Positions 8,670 through 15,658 of a stretch of 64,000 nucleotides of DNA are shown in pieces. Every line of letters starts with the position of its first letter. Position 1 is the stretch's first letter. Source of the stretch: Reinekea marina (GTDB lineage Bacteria; Pseudomonadota; Gammaproteobacteria; Pseudomonadales; Natronospirillaceae); NCBI RefSeq assembly GCF_030409715.1, contig NZ_JAUFQI010000001.1, positions 62,001 through 126,000 on the forward strand, given 5' to 3'. Below the pieces are notes generated by a model, which worked only from the letters and a program-made list of their open reading frames with translations, was not told the origin of the DNA and made no database searches. The translations under genes and the position numbers were made by a program.

Positions 8670-9431
8670 CTATAAGTCCATATCGTATTCTATTTGCACG
8701 GCACAGTGAGGGCTTAATCGAGGTTCACGAATGATCGTGGCCTCTACGATAAAGTCGGCAATGTTAGGCGTTACAAATTGGTAATCGTATCGCGCGCCGT
8801 TGACTTGAGCTTCATCAAAAGGCCAAAAAGTATGCTGACGATCTTTTTTGTTTACGGATCTAAAGCCATCAACAAAGCCGATCGGTCCGGTCACTTGATC
8901 CATCCAGGCTCGTTCTTCAGGTAAAAATCCGGGTTCACGCTGATGAGATTCCCAATTGCCTAAATCTACTGAACGGTGGGCAATGTGAAATGAACCTGTG
9001 AATATAAACTCGCGGCGTTTGCGACGAGTCTTTTTAAAATGTAATTGCAGCGCTTCTAAGTAGTCGAGCTTATCATCTACATCTTCAATATAATCGGCTT
9101 GTGGCACCCAAATAGAAGCCACACTGACGTTATCGAAATCGGCCTGAATAAAGCCGCCCTGCAAGTCACAATTCATGTTTCCAAAACCACGCATCACCGC
9201 CTTTGGCATAACACGACTGTATATGGCCGTACCGGCATGGCCATCTTCATCGGCATCGAAAAAGAAGGCGTTAAATCCAGGAACATCTAATAGGTTTTCT
9301 GGCAGCTGGTATTCTTTGCTTCGGGTATCCTGAATGCAGACGACGTCGGCATCGACGTGTGTCAACCAGTCGAGGAATCCTCGCTCTGCCGCATTGACCA
9401 GGCCATTCACATTCAAGGTTATTACTTTCAT
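8670..9431 (-). CDS. crc: Catabolite repression control protein Crc (nuclease-dead ExoIII fold)
   Basis: An exonuclease III/EEP-fold protein of 253 aa whose catalytic positions are replaced. The ExoIII metal-binding Glu of QETK is Asp (QDTR, residues 34-37), the GDFN-type motif reads GSFHIAH, and the terminal SDH motif reads SPHCAV. The same replacements mark Pseudomonas Crc, which has no nuclease activity and acts with Hfq to block translation of catabolic mRNAs bearing A-rich target motifs. The divergent neighbour pyrE is also the conserved neighbour of crc in Pseudomonas. GGAAG lies 6-7 bases before the ATG. Other Crc-like features such as KKTRRKRREF around residues 133-142 agree. The alternative is an active ExoIII (xthA); the lost residues argue against it. 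Confidence 0.88.
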   Translation of the reverse strand: MKVITLNVNGLVNAAERGFLDWLTHVDADVVCIQDTRSKEYQLPENLLDVPGFNAFFFDADEDGHAGTAIYSRVMPKAVMRGFGNMNCDLQGGFIQADFDNVSVASIWVPQADYIEDVDDKLDYLEALQLHFKKTRRKRREFIFTGSFHIAHRSVDLGNWESHQREPGFLPEERAWMDQVTGPIGFVDGFRSVNKKDRQHTFWPFDEAQVNGARYDYQFVTPNIADFIVEATIIREPRLSPHCAVQIEYDMDL

Positions 9432-9522
9432 TCGGTTCTTCCAGATATTAAAAAGAAGGCCTCAGTTATGCCCTCAATTATTGAGTCAAATTTCTAACTG
9501 CGTATGTTACTCGATTTTCACG

Positions 9523-9528
9523 TATAAT
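9523..9528 (+). promoter_or_regulatory. Candidate -10 element for pyrE
   Basis: TATAAT lies 67 bases before the pyrE ATG in the crc-pyrE divergent region. No good -35 is seen 16-18 bases upstream, so the promoter may be activator-dependent or the match fortuitous. Confidence 0.35.
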
Positions 9529-9595
9529 GCCGACCTCGGAACGTGTAAAACGCCAATTCCGTCCGAATTTTTATCATTTTTATAAGGTCTACTTA

Positions 9596-10279
9596 ATGAA
9601 TAGTACAGAAACTGCAAAAAGTACAGACACATTACACGATTGGCAACGATCATTTATTGAATTTGCACTGGAAAAACAAGTGCTACAGTTTGGTGAATTT
9701 ACGTTGAAGTCTGGCCGAGTCAGCCCTTACTTTTTTAACGCAGGCAATTTTAACGATGGCGAATCTCAACAACGAATCGGAGAGATATACGCCAAAACGC
9801 TGGTCGAATCTGACATCGACTTCGATCTAGTTTTTGGACCGGCCTACAAAGGTATTCCCTTGGCGGCGTCTACCGTGTTTGCTCTACAAAACAGCCATGG
9901 TCAAAATAAGTTTTTTTCATTCAACCGCAAAGAAGCAAAAGATCACGGTGAAGGTGGCACCATCGTTGGCGCACCATTAGAGGGCAATTTAGTCCTAGTT
10001 GATGACGTTATTACGGCAGGAACAGCCATTAAAGAAACGCTTTCCTTATTAGAAGCATTCCCAAGTGCCTCTTTGACGGCTGCAGTGATCTTGATTGATC
10101 GCCAAGAAAAGCTGGCCGACTCTGATTTATCGGCGATTCAAGCGCTAGAGCAAAACTTTGGCTTACGCATTTTGCCGGCTATTCGCTTGGATCAGATTAT
10201 GAAGTACTTAGAAGACAACGGAAATCACAAAGAAGCCCTAATTGCCATGAAGAATTACCGTGAGCAATACGGTGTTTAA
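9596..10279 (+). CDS. pyrE: Orotate phosphoribosyltransferase
   Basis: Catalyses orotate plus PRPP to orotidine monophosphate in de novo UMP synthesis; cytosolic dimer. The 227-aa protein shows FTLKSGRVSPYFFNAGNF near residues 29-46 (orotate site), the catalytic-loop segment FNRKEAKDHGEGG (about 106-118, Lys and His conserved) and the PRPP signature VLVDDVITAGTAI (about 131-143). The reading frame extends 23 codons further upstream, but AAGG at 9584-9587 is 8 bases before this ATG and the family normally starts here. Divergent from crc. Confidence 0.97.
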   Translation: MNSTETAKSTDTLHDWQRSFIEFALEKQVLQFGEFTLKSGRVSPYFFNAGNFNDGESQQRIGEIYAKTLVESDIDFDLVFGPAYKGIPLAASTVFALQNSHGQNKFFSFNRKEAKDHGEGGTIVGAPLEGNLVLVDDVITAGTAIKETLSLLEAFPSASLTAAVILIDRQEKLADSDLSAIQALEQNFGLRILPAIRLDQIMKYLEDNGNHKEALIAMKNYREQYGV

Positions 10280-10396
10280 ACGAGCTCATTCAGTCTGGGT
10301 TCACCGACCAATGGGTATAAAGAACGAGACCCACATCACTTGTGGTTTGGCAATTTAACGATATAGTAATAACAGTATCAATTTAGGCAGTTATTC

Positions 10397-11044
10397 ATGA
10401 AACGCATTATCAGCGCTACTATTTTAGTATCTTTTATTGGGTTGGCCACCAGTGTCAGCGCCGCCCAGTTTTATCGTTGGAAAGATGAACAAGGCAACCT
10501 ATTTGTTCAAAGCTATATACCGCCAGAATATGTCGCCAATGGCTATGAAATCGTTGATGAGGCTGGGAATTTAATTAAATCGGTTGCGCCTCAAATCAGC
10601 GAAGCAGAAAAGCAAGCCAAAGAACTCTCACGAATTAATGGCGAAATGCAGCGCGCACGCGATGAAGAGCTACTTAAGTTTTATCGCTCGCCTTCCGATG
10701 TTGATCGTGCCATGAGTACTTGGTTGAGCCGAATGGACATGGAAATTCGCGTAAAGCAAAACCGGATACGGATCAAAGAAAATGAGTTTGCAAAACTGCA
10801 GGAGCAGGCAGCAAATTTAGAGCGTAGCGGTCAAACGGTCGATCCAGAGATTGAAGAAAAGATGAAATCCATTCGTTTAGAAATCGAGCAATTTAAATTA
10901 GAGATACGTGAAGTTCAACTTCGGCAAGATGAATCACGTGGACAATTTGAGCTAGACCGAGAACGCATGGTCGAACTGTGGAAGATTATCACGGGTGAAG
11001 AATGGGTAGATAAAGAAGAATCCACAGATTCGAGTGCCGAGTAG
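10397..11044 (+). CDS. DUF4124-domain exported coiled-coil protein
   Basis: An N-terminal signal peptide ends near SVSAAQFY (about residue 22). The next 45 residues match the DUF4124 pattern (FYRWKDEQGNLFVQSYIPPE), a small domain of unknown function common in gammaproteobacterial envelope proteins. The rest (about 70-200) is charged and heptad-like with many Glu, Lys, Arg and Gln, predicting a long coiled coil. The C-terminus is acidic (EESTDSSAE). It is followed after 49 bases by the DUF547 gene, whose SD is in a hairpin, so expression may be coupled. Function unknown. Confidence 0.8.
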   Translation: MKRIISATILVSFIGLATSVSAAQFYRWKDEQGNLFVQSYIPPEYVANGYEIVDEAGNLIKSVAPQISEAEKQAKELSRINGEMQRARDEELLKFYRSPSDVDRAMSTWLSRMDMEIRVKQNRIRIKENEFAKLQEQAANLERSGQTVDPEIEEKMKSIRLEIEQFKLEIREVQLRQDESRGQFELDRERMVELWKIITGEEWVDKEESTDSSAE

Positions 11045-11051
11045 AACTTTT

Positions 11052-11091
11052 TGACCTCCTCGCGGTCTAAACCACATTCCACAGGAGGTCA
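11052..11091 (+). promoter_or_regulatory. Hairpin that sequesters the DUF547 Shine-Dalgarno
   Basis: TGACCTCCT (11052-11060) and AGGAGGTCA (11083-11091) are perfect 9-bp complements. The right arm contains a near-consensus SD, AGGAGGT, 4 bases before the ATG at 11094. A nested GGT/ACC helix (11064-11073) could stack inside the loop. The structure lies between the DUF4124 stop and the DUF547 start and should occlude ribosome entry unless opened. Confidence 0.65.
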
Positions 11092-11093
11092 CC

Positions 11094-11912
11094 ATGTTCA
11101 AGTATATTTTAATGGCGGTTAGTTTATTCGCCTTTACCGCAACAGCCCACGCCAACACGCCGATATCAGCTTTTAGCACCAACCAGCCGAATTCAACCAC
11201 CGCGCTTGATCATTCCGATTGGCAGTACTTCTTAGACACCCATTTAAACTACGATGAATTTGGGCAATCTTACTTTTCATATCAGCAAGTCACACCGCAA
11301 GAACTTGCCATGTTAAACAACTATATACAGCGCATGGAAAAGGTAAAACCACACCAACTCAGTGCCATCGAAGAAAAAGCATTTTGGATTAATCTGTATA
11401 ACGCACTGACTGTAAAAGTTGTTTTAGACGCCTACCCTGTAGATTCCATCAAGGATATTGATGGCAAGTTTGGTGGTTTATTTGCCACTGGCCCGTGGGA
11501 GAAAGAACGCATCATGGTCAGTGGCGTTGGGTTAAGCTTAAACAATATAGAACACGATATTGTTCGCCCAAAATACAATGACTACCGCATTCACTTTGCA
11601 CTCAACTGCGCCGCGAAAGGCTGCCCTAACCTTTCTAACCAGGTGTTTACGGCGTCTAATATCGAACAACAGCTAAACGAAGCCGAAGCTACTTTTGTCA
11701 ATCACCAACGCGGTGTTCGGTTTGATGGCCGACAGTTGGTGTTATCTAAAATTTTTGACTGGTATTTAGAAGATTTTGCACAAAATGAAACCGCCTTGAT
11801 TCAGCTTATCGCCCCGAAAGTCAACGCTACAACGCGAGCTCGCTTGAATGGCTACAAAGGTAAAATTAAATACGAATACGATTGGTCACTTAACGAGGTC
11901 GCACAGCCGTGA
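11094..11912 (+). CDS. DUF547-domain exported protein
   Basis: A secreted protein of 272 aa with a signal peptide ending near TAHANTPI (about 20-22). The DUF547 core is recognisable: KAFWINLYNALTVKVVLDAY (about 98-117), FSLNNIEH-like LSLNNIEHDIVRPKY (about 152-166) and the hallmark IHFALNCAAKGCPNLS (about 171-186) with two Cys. The domain is structurally transglutaminase/papain-like, but its activity is not established. Translation should depend on unfolding of the hairpin at 11052-11091. It overlaps the next gene by four bases (GTGA), so the two form a coupled pair. Confidence 0.9.
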   Translation: MFKYILMAVSLFAFTATAHANTPISAFSTNQPNSTTALDHSDWQYFLDTHLNYDEFGQSYFSYQQVTPQELAMLNNYIQRMEKVKPHQLSAIEEKAFWINLYNALTVKVVLDAYPVDSIKDIDGKFGGLFATGPWEKERIMVSGVGLSLNNIEHDIVRPKYNDYRIHFALNCAAKGCPNLSNQVFTASNIEQQLNEAEATFVNHQRGVRFDGRQLVLSKIFDWYLEDFAQNETALIQLIAPKVNATTRARLNGYKGKIKYEYDWSLNEVAQP

Positions 11913-12610
11913 AAAAAATCATCATACTAACCGCTGCTTTACTAGTGATTGGGTCTTATTTCTATTTCGATTTAGGTCAATGGCTAACGCTTGAGCAACT
12001 AAAAAGCCAACAAGCCGCGCTCGAAGGGTATCGAGCCAACAACCCAATATTGGTTGCTCTCATTTATATGTTGACCTACATCGTCATTGCCGCACTTTCT
12101 TTACCGGGTTCGGCCATAATGACGCTTAGTGGCGGCGCGATTTTTGGATTAACACTAGGAACAGGGCTTGCTTTAGTCTCCGCAACTATTGGGGCTACAT
12201 TTGCGTTTTTAATCGCCCGATTCTTATTAAAAGATTGGGTACAGACCAAGTTTGGTGATCGTATCGGTGCTATAAACCAAGGCATCAACAAAGATGGCGC
12301 CTTTTACTTATTCAGCCTTCGGCTCGTACCTGTGTTTCCCTTTTTCGTGATCAACGTAGTGATGGGCATCACCACCTTAAAGGTTTGGACTTTTTTCTGG
12401 GTATCTCTCATCGGGATGTTGGCAGGCGCAGCGGTTTACGCAAATGCTGGAACCCAGTTGGCTAAAATAGACAGCTTAGGAGATATTGCCTCGCCCGCTA
12501 TTTTACTATCGTTCGTTTTATTAGGTATCTTCCCGATTCTCGCGAAGAAAATCATCGAGTTTATTCGTCAACGAATGGTTGTTAATACCAATAGCGAACA
12601 ACAAAGTTAA
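11909..12610 (+). CDS. TVP38/TMEM64 (VTT/DedA superfamily) membrane protein
   Basis: Multi-pass inner-membrane protein of 233 aa with 5-6 hydrophobic segments. The VTT signature is visible as SLPGSAIMTLSGGAIFG (about 64-80) and the re-entrant ISxRLVPVFPFFVIN-like FSLRLVPVFPFFVINVVMG (about 134-152). The superfamily includes DedA/YqjA proteins and eukaryotic scramblases; lipid or ion flux roles are proposed for relatives, none specific to this one. Start is GTG overlapping the TGA of DUF547. The 3' end overlaps the convergent PagL-like gene by 29 bases. Confidence 0.9.
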   Translation: MKKIIILTAALLVIGSYFYFDLGQWLTLEQLKSQQAALEGYRANNPILVALIYMLTYIVIAALSLPGSAIMTLSGGAIFGLTLGTGLALVSATIGATFAFLIARFLLKDWVQTKFGDRIGAINQGINKDGAFYLFSLRLVPVFPFFVINVVMGITTLKVWTFFWVSLIGMLAGAAVYANAGTQLAKIDSLGDIASPAILLSFVLLGIFPILAKKIIEFIRQRMVVNTNSEQQS

Positions 12611-13157
12611 AAAAGTTGTATCCATTATTAGGCTTCTTGATATCACCGTTGGATAAATGCTGATATCGAGTGCCTAACTCCCAGTCCCCTAGAGAAACAG
12701 CTAAGCCTAGGACTTCACCAAATTGGAAATGAGTGCTAATTTCACGATCTTGATGTTCTGTTAAACTGAGCCAATTCGCACTCAAACCCGTTTCAAGCGC
12801 AGGCGAACCAGGCAAATTTGCAAACCTCCAAGACAGAACAGGCATAAACCCTAGCTGAACATTTTGGGGCGAAGGGGTTATTTGACCAAATGAAAACTCA
12901 TAATGCCCCGTTAACGAAATGGGTCCAATGGCAGTAATCGTTTCATCCATAGACCACAGCCAAAGCAAGCGGGAACGATCAAAATCACCGTCCGAACCTT
13001 GATCAAACCCAATGCCATCTAACTTCATTGGATTCCAAACTAACAAAGAAGCCACACTCACACCAATCGCACTTTCTCGCCAAGGAAGATCTTGAGCGTA
13101 AATCGATTGCTGCGCAGACGTAAGCAACAAAACAAGCACCAACAAAATTTTTGGCAT
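12582..13157 (-). CDS. PagL-like lipid A 3-O-deacylase (acyloxyacyl hydrolase family)
   Basis: An outer-membrane beta-barrel enzyme of 191 aa that in its family removes the 3-position acyl chain from lipid A. A signal peptide (1-21, cut near IYAQDLP) and alternating hydrophobic strands fit a small barrel. The catalytic segment near the C-terminus reads TRYQHLSNGDIKKPNNGYNF: the His and Ser of the H-x-S pair are present, but the position occupied by the catalytic Glu in Pseudomonas PagL, 14 residues after the His, is Asn here. The protein ends with an aromatic residue (VVRYWY), usual for barrels. Activity is likely but that substitution leaves doubt. Convergent overlap with the VTT gene. Confidence 0.8.
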   Translation of the reverse strand: MPKILLVLVLLLTSAQQSIYAQDLPWRESAIGVSVASLLVWNPMKLDGIGFDQGSDGDFDRSRLLWLWSMDETITAIGPISLTGHYEFSFGQITPSPQNVQLGFMPVLSWRFANLPGSPALETGLSANWLSLTEHQDREISTHFQFGEVLGLAVSLGDWELGTRYQHLSNGDIKKPNNGYNFFNFVVRYWY

Positions 13158-13246
13158 GTCATTCTCAACGTGATGGAATGTAGGTAAGTTTAGGGAGAAG
13201 GGAGTGCTGCTGCAAGTTGGGGTGGGTTATTGGCTTCGGGCTTCGG

Positions 13247-13303
13247 GCTGCGAGTAAAGTCACAACACTAGAACAATCGCGTCTTCGCTTTGCTTCGAGC
13301 GCT
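13247..13303. repeat. Truncated tail of a repeat unit left of the insertion sequence
   Basis: These 57 bases align with the last part of the array units: gctgcgagtaaagtcacaac, actagaacaa and the complete 27-bp motif (13277-13303) ending in gcgct. They are joined directly to the left end of the insertion element, so before insertion they continued into the unit now starting at 14691. Confidence 0.85.
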
Positions 13304-13306
13304 TAT

Positions 13307-13318
13307 ATGGACCCGTCC
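13307..13318. repeat. Subterminal inverted repeat, transposase-downstream end
   Basis: ATGGACCCGTCC, 3 bp inside the element edge. It is the exact reverse complement of 14672-14683. Confidence 0.9.
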
Positions 13319-13586
13319 GTTGTTGCAAGCCACTTATTTTACATTAGATTGAGATTGCACGCTTATATTCGGCTTCTTATTTAGGACGGCCGTCGCCTTC
13401 TGTCCTGAGCCATTATGAGTTGTGCTCTTACTGTCCTGATCTCCTACGCGGCTTCTTTGAGCCAAAGCGCTCTCAAGGGTTCAGTAAGTCGATCTTATCT
13501 TTTGTGTCTTAAGGGTCTGCGCAACCTCTAGGTTAATCTGATTTATAACTTCTAACTTACCTTGCTGGTTCTTTTTCTCTTTTGAC
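13319..13586 (-). ncRNA. Candidate guide RNA region (bridge/seek RNA) of the IS element
   Basis: In IS1111-group elements a structured RNA encoded between the transposase stop and the element end guides target choice. This stretch is that region. It holds two short matches to the target junction gagcgct|cttactttg: GCTCTTACT at 13424-13432 (nine bases spanning the junction into the right half) and AGCGCTCT at 13466-13473 (eight bases spanning it from the left). AGCGCT is itself palindromic, so the second match works on either strand. Structure elements are present: the palindrome GACGGCCGTC (13385-13394) inside an AGGAC/GTCCT helix, and a repeated CTGTCCTGA at 13400-13408 and 13431-13439. Boundaries and strand of the RNA are not determinable by eye. 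Confidence 0.5.
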
Positions 13587-14606
13587 TTAAGAGTGGTATA
13601 CCGAACCATTTTTCATCAGTGCCCAACTGATTCTGGCGAGCTTATTCGCGAGTGCCACGATGATGACATTGGGATGCTTGTTCCCTTCGTGCTTCATCAC
13701 CCATTGCTTTAGAGCACTGTCTTTTTCCTGCCGCTGCAAGGATTTATAAGCCGACCTCGCGCCATGCACCAGCATCTTACGGATCTGTTTATTGCCTTGT
13801 TTACTAATGCCAAGCAAGACATCTTTCCCTCCGCTGGAGTGCTGTCTGGGAACCAACCCCAGTGAAGCACTGACATGACGACCACTGGCAAACGATGCAG
13901 CCTTGCCAATGTGACTGTAGAGAAGCGTTGAGATGATTGGACCGATACCCGGTATGCTTTGAAGACGCTTACAGGTTTCATTTGAGTTGGCGATCTGCGC
14001 GATTTCTTTGGCGTATTGCTGCTCTTGCTGTTCGCGTTGCAACCACTGCTGCCTGAGGTCGGCTATCATTCGCCGACCTCGAACGCTGAGCTCATTCGTT
14101 CCATCCTCTAACACCAATAACACCTGCTCACGGATAGCTTTTGCACCCTTAGGAAGAATGACTCCATATTCAGCCAACAGACCTCGGAGCTCATTGCCTA
14201 CGGCAACACGCTCTTTCACTATACGCTCCCGAACACGATGCAACGCCTGAAGATCTTGTTGCTCAACATTTTTTACAGCAACGGTCGGCATGGTTGGTCG
14301 ACTCGCTGCTTCAGCGATGCCAAGAGCATCCCTGGTGTCATTTTTGTTCACCTGAACGAAGGGTTTAACGTAACGAGGGTGTATAACTTTAACGGTGTGA
14401 CCGAGCTTAGCCAACTGCCTAGCCCAGTAATGGGATCCGCTGCAAGCTTCCATAGCGACGACAGATGTTGGCTGCTTCGCAAGAAAAGGCAACACTTGAG
14501 CACGCTTGAGCTGCTTCTTTTTAATCTCATTGCCGCGATGATCTAACACAGACAATTGAAAAACAGACTTCGCCAAATCAAGACCGATAATGTTAGTATT
14601 TTGCAT
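13587..14606 (-). CDS. IS110-family transposase (DEDD recombinase, IS1111 group)
   Basis: A 339-aa transposase. The N-terminal RuvC-like DEDD domain shows IIGLDLAKSVFQL (Asp 9), VVAMEACSGSHYWAR (Glu), and NDTRDALGIAEAA with the last two Asp. The C-terminal Tnp_20 domain has the helix-hairpin SIPGIGPIISTLL and the segment ASLGLVPRQHSSGGK with the nearby conserved Ser residues, followed by LLGISKQGNKQIRKML. Length is normal for the group. The frame stays open 27 codons upstream, into the element end, but GGAGG lies 7 bases before this ATG. No internal stop or shift is seen. Confidence 0.95.
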   Translation of the reverse strand: MQNTNIIGLDLAKSVFQLSVLDHRGNEIKKKQLKRAQVLPFLAKQPTSVVAMEACSGSHYWARQLAKLGHTVKVIHPRYVKPFVQVNKNDTRDALGIAEAASRPTMPTVAVKNVEQQDLQALHRVRERIVKERVAVGNELRGLLAEYGVILPKGAKAIREQVLLVLEDGTNELSVRGRRMIADLRQQWLQREQQEQQYAKEIAQIANSNETCKRLQSIPGIGPIISTLLYSHIGKAASFASGRHVSASLGLVPRQHSSGGKDVLLGISKQGNKQIRKMLVHGARSAYKSLQRQEKDSALKQWVMKHEGNKHPNVIIVALANKLARISWALMKNGSVYHS

Positions 14607-14671
14607 GATGGATCCTCCTGCTGGATGCCGTACCTGATTAGAGTTTTGCAACTTAATCATGGCACAAGTGG

Positions 14672-14683
14672 GACGGGTCCATC
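14672..14683. repeat. Subterminal inverted repeat, transposase-upstream end
   Basis: GGACGGGTCCAT, 7 bp inside the right edge of the element; exact reverse complement of 13307-13318. Confidence 0.9.
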
Positions 14684-14690
14684 TCATTTC

Positions 14691-15431
14691 TTACTTTGTC
14701 TTGGCGCTGATGATTAGCTTTGGTGGTGGGTTTCGCTGGAATGGACATCTGAGTCATGGATGGCGAAGTTGAGCGGCGCAGGATGCGCGAACAGCGACCC
14801 ATGTAAGTGGAACACACTGCCGATGCGGGTTAAGCCGGTTTTAGGCCGCGGGGGTTTTAGCTGCAAGTTTCAAGCTGCAAGCTGCAAGCTGCAAGTAAAT
14901 TCACAACATTAGAACAATCGCGTCTTCGCTTTGCTTCGAGCGCTCTTACTTTGTCTTGGCGCTGATGATTAGCTTTGGTGGTGGGTTTCGCTGGAATGGG
15001 CATCTGAGCCATGGGTGGCGAAGTTGAGCGGCGCAGGATGCGCGAACAGCGACCCATGTAAGTGGAACACACTGCCGATGCGGGTTAAGCCGGTTTTAGG
15101 CCGCGGGGGGTTTAGCTGCAAGTTTCAAGCTGCAAGCTGCAAGTAAATTCACAACATTAGAACAATCGCGTCTTCGCTTTGCTTCGAGCGCTCTTACTTT
15201 GTCTTGGCGCTGATGATTAGCTTTGGTGGTGGGTTTCGCTGGAATGGGCATCTGAGTCATGGATGGCGAAGTTGAGCGGCGCAGGATGCGCGAACAGCGA
15301 CCCATGTAAGTGGAACACACTGCCGATGCGGGTTAAGCCGGTTTTAGGCCGCGGGGGTTTTAGCTGCAAGTTTCAAGCTGCAAGCTGCAAGTAAAGTCAA
15401 AACATTTAAGCTATCGCGTCTTCGCTTTGCT
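14691..15431. repeat. Tandem array of three ~250-bp units
   Basis: Units occupy 14691-14944 (254 bp), 14945-15192 (248 bp) and 15193-15431 (239 bp, cut inside its final motif). They are nearly identical: the length change comes from one extra GCTGCAA heptamer in unit 1 and one extra G in unit 2, plus a few A/G and T/C changes. Each unit has a core with a small GCGCA-GGA-TGCGC hairpin, a GCTGCAAG microsatellite, and ends with the 27-bp motif tcgcgtcttcgctttgct + tcgagcgct. A unit tail also precedes the IS at 13247-13303. Short minus-strand reading frames recur in each unit, but they are cut by the array and look like by-products. I see no protein gene here; function unknown. Confidence 0.9.
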
Positions 15432-15521
15432 TTTTATTGCAATACTAAGTTGAAGGTTTCGGGGTTCGCGCGACCTTGAAACTTAGGTATACTCACTTTA
15501 GATTTTTTGTAGAGAAGCACC

Positions 15522-15638
15522 GTGAGAAGAGCCCTAGTATTCAGCTTACTCGCCTTATTATTGGTGGCGTGTGGCAATAAAGGTCCGTTGGTACTGCCTA
15601 TAGATGCAACTTCACCTGTAACCATCGTGGTTCAATAA
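15522..15638 (+). CDS. lptM: LptM (YifL/LppL)-type small lipoprotein, 38 aa
   Basis: A short gene with GTG start whose product is a signal peptide with lipobox LLVACG (Cys 17), followed directly by NKGPLVLPI. The C-G-x-K-G-P-L sequence after the lipidated Cys is the hallmark of LptM (YifL in E. coli, LppL in Pseudomonas), an outer-membrane lipoprotein that assists oxidative maturation of the LPS translocon protein LptD. Position immediately upstream of lysA-dapF is its conserved location. The protein is at the short end of the family, ending about 20 residues after the Cys. No strong SD is visible (agagaag about 5 bases before the GTG). Confidence 0.88.
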   Translation: MRRALVFSLLALLLVACGNKGPLVLPIDATSPVTIVVQ

Positions 15639-15658
15639 CGTAAAGGTTCCCCCGCTTG

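Larger units (their letters stand above)
13304..14690 (-). mobile_element. IS1111-type insertion sequence (IS110 family), 1387 bp, apparently complete
   Basis: The ends are fixed by comparison with the intact array junctions at 14944/14945 and 15192/15193, which read gcgct|cttacttt: the left flank ends in gcgct at 13303 and the right flank resumes with cttacttt at 14691. No target duplication is seen (one T is ambiguous). Subterminal 12-bp inverted repeats ATGGACCCGTCC are perfect, 7 bp from the transposase-upstream end and 3 bp from the downstream end, the spacing described for IS1111-group elements such as IS4321. It encodes one DEDD transposase and has 84 bp of 5' and 283 bp of 3' non-coding sequence. 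No frameshift is seen, so it may be active. Confidence 0.92.

Noticed and set aside
8670..9431. Active exonuclease III (xthA)
   Set aside because: Metal-binding and catalytic residues are replaced and the pyrE linkage matches Crc.
9527..9595. Extended N-terminus of pyrE
   Set aside because: The SD at 9584-9587 and family length support the ATG at 9596; the extension contains the promoter region.
13987..14546. Plus-strand reading frames opposite the transposase gene
   Set aside because: They are antisense shadows of a well-conserved transposase and have no recognisable product.
14857..15320. Repeated minus-strand reading frames beginning MCSTYMGRCS
   Set aside because: They occur once per repeat unit, run through the microsatellite and 27-bp motif, and end wherever the unit changes. 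This is what a tandem repeat produces by itself; no family or SD supports them.
14691..15431. Integron cassette (attC) array or CRISPR
   Set aside because: A GTTAAGC core-like string occurs, but no matching RYYYAAC partner and no cassette genes; the units are far too long and lack spacers for CRISPR.
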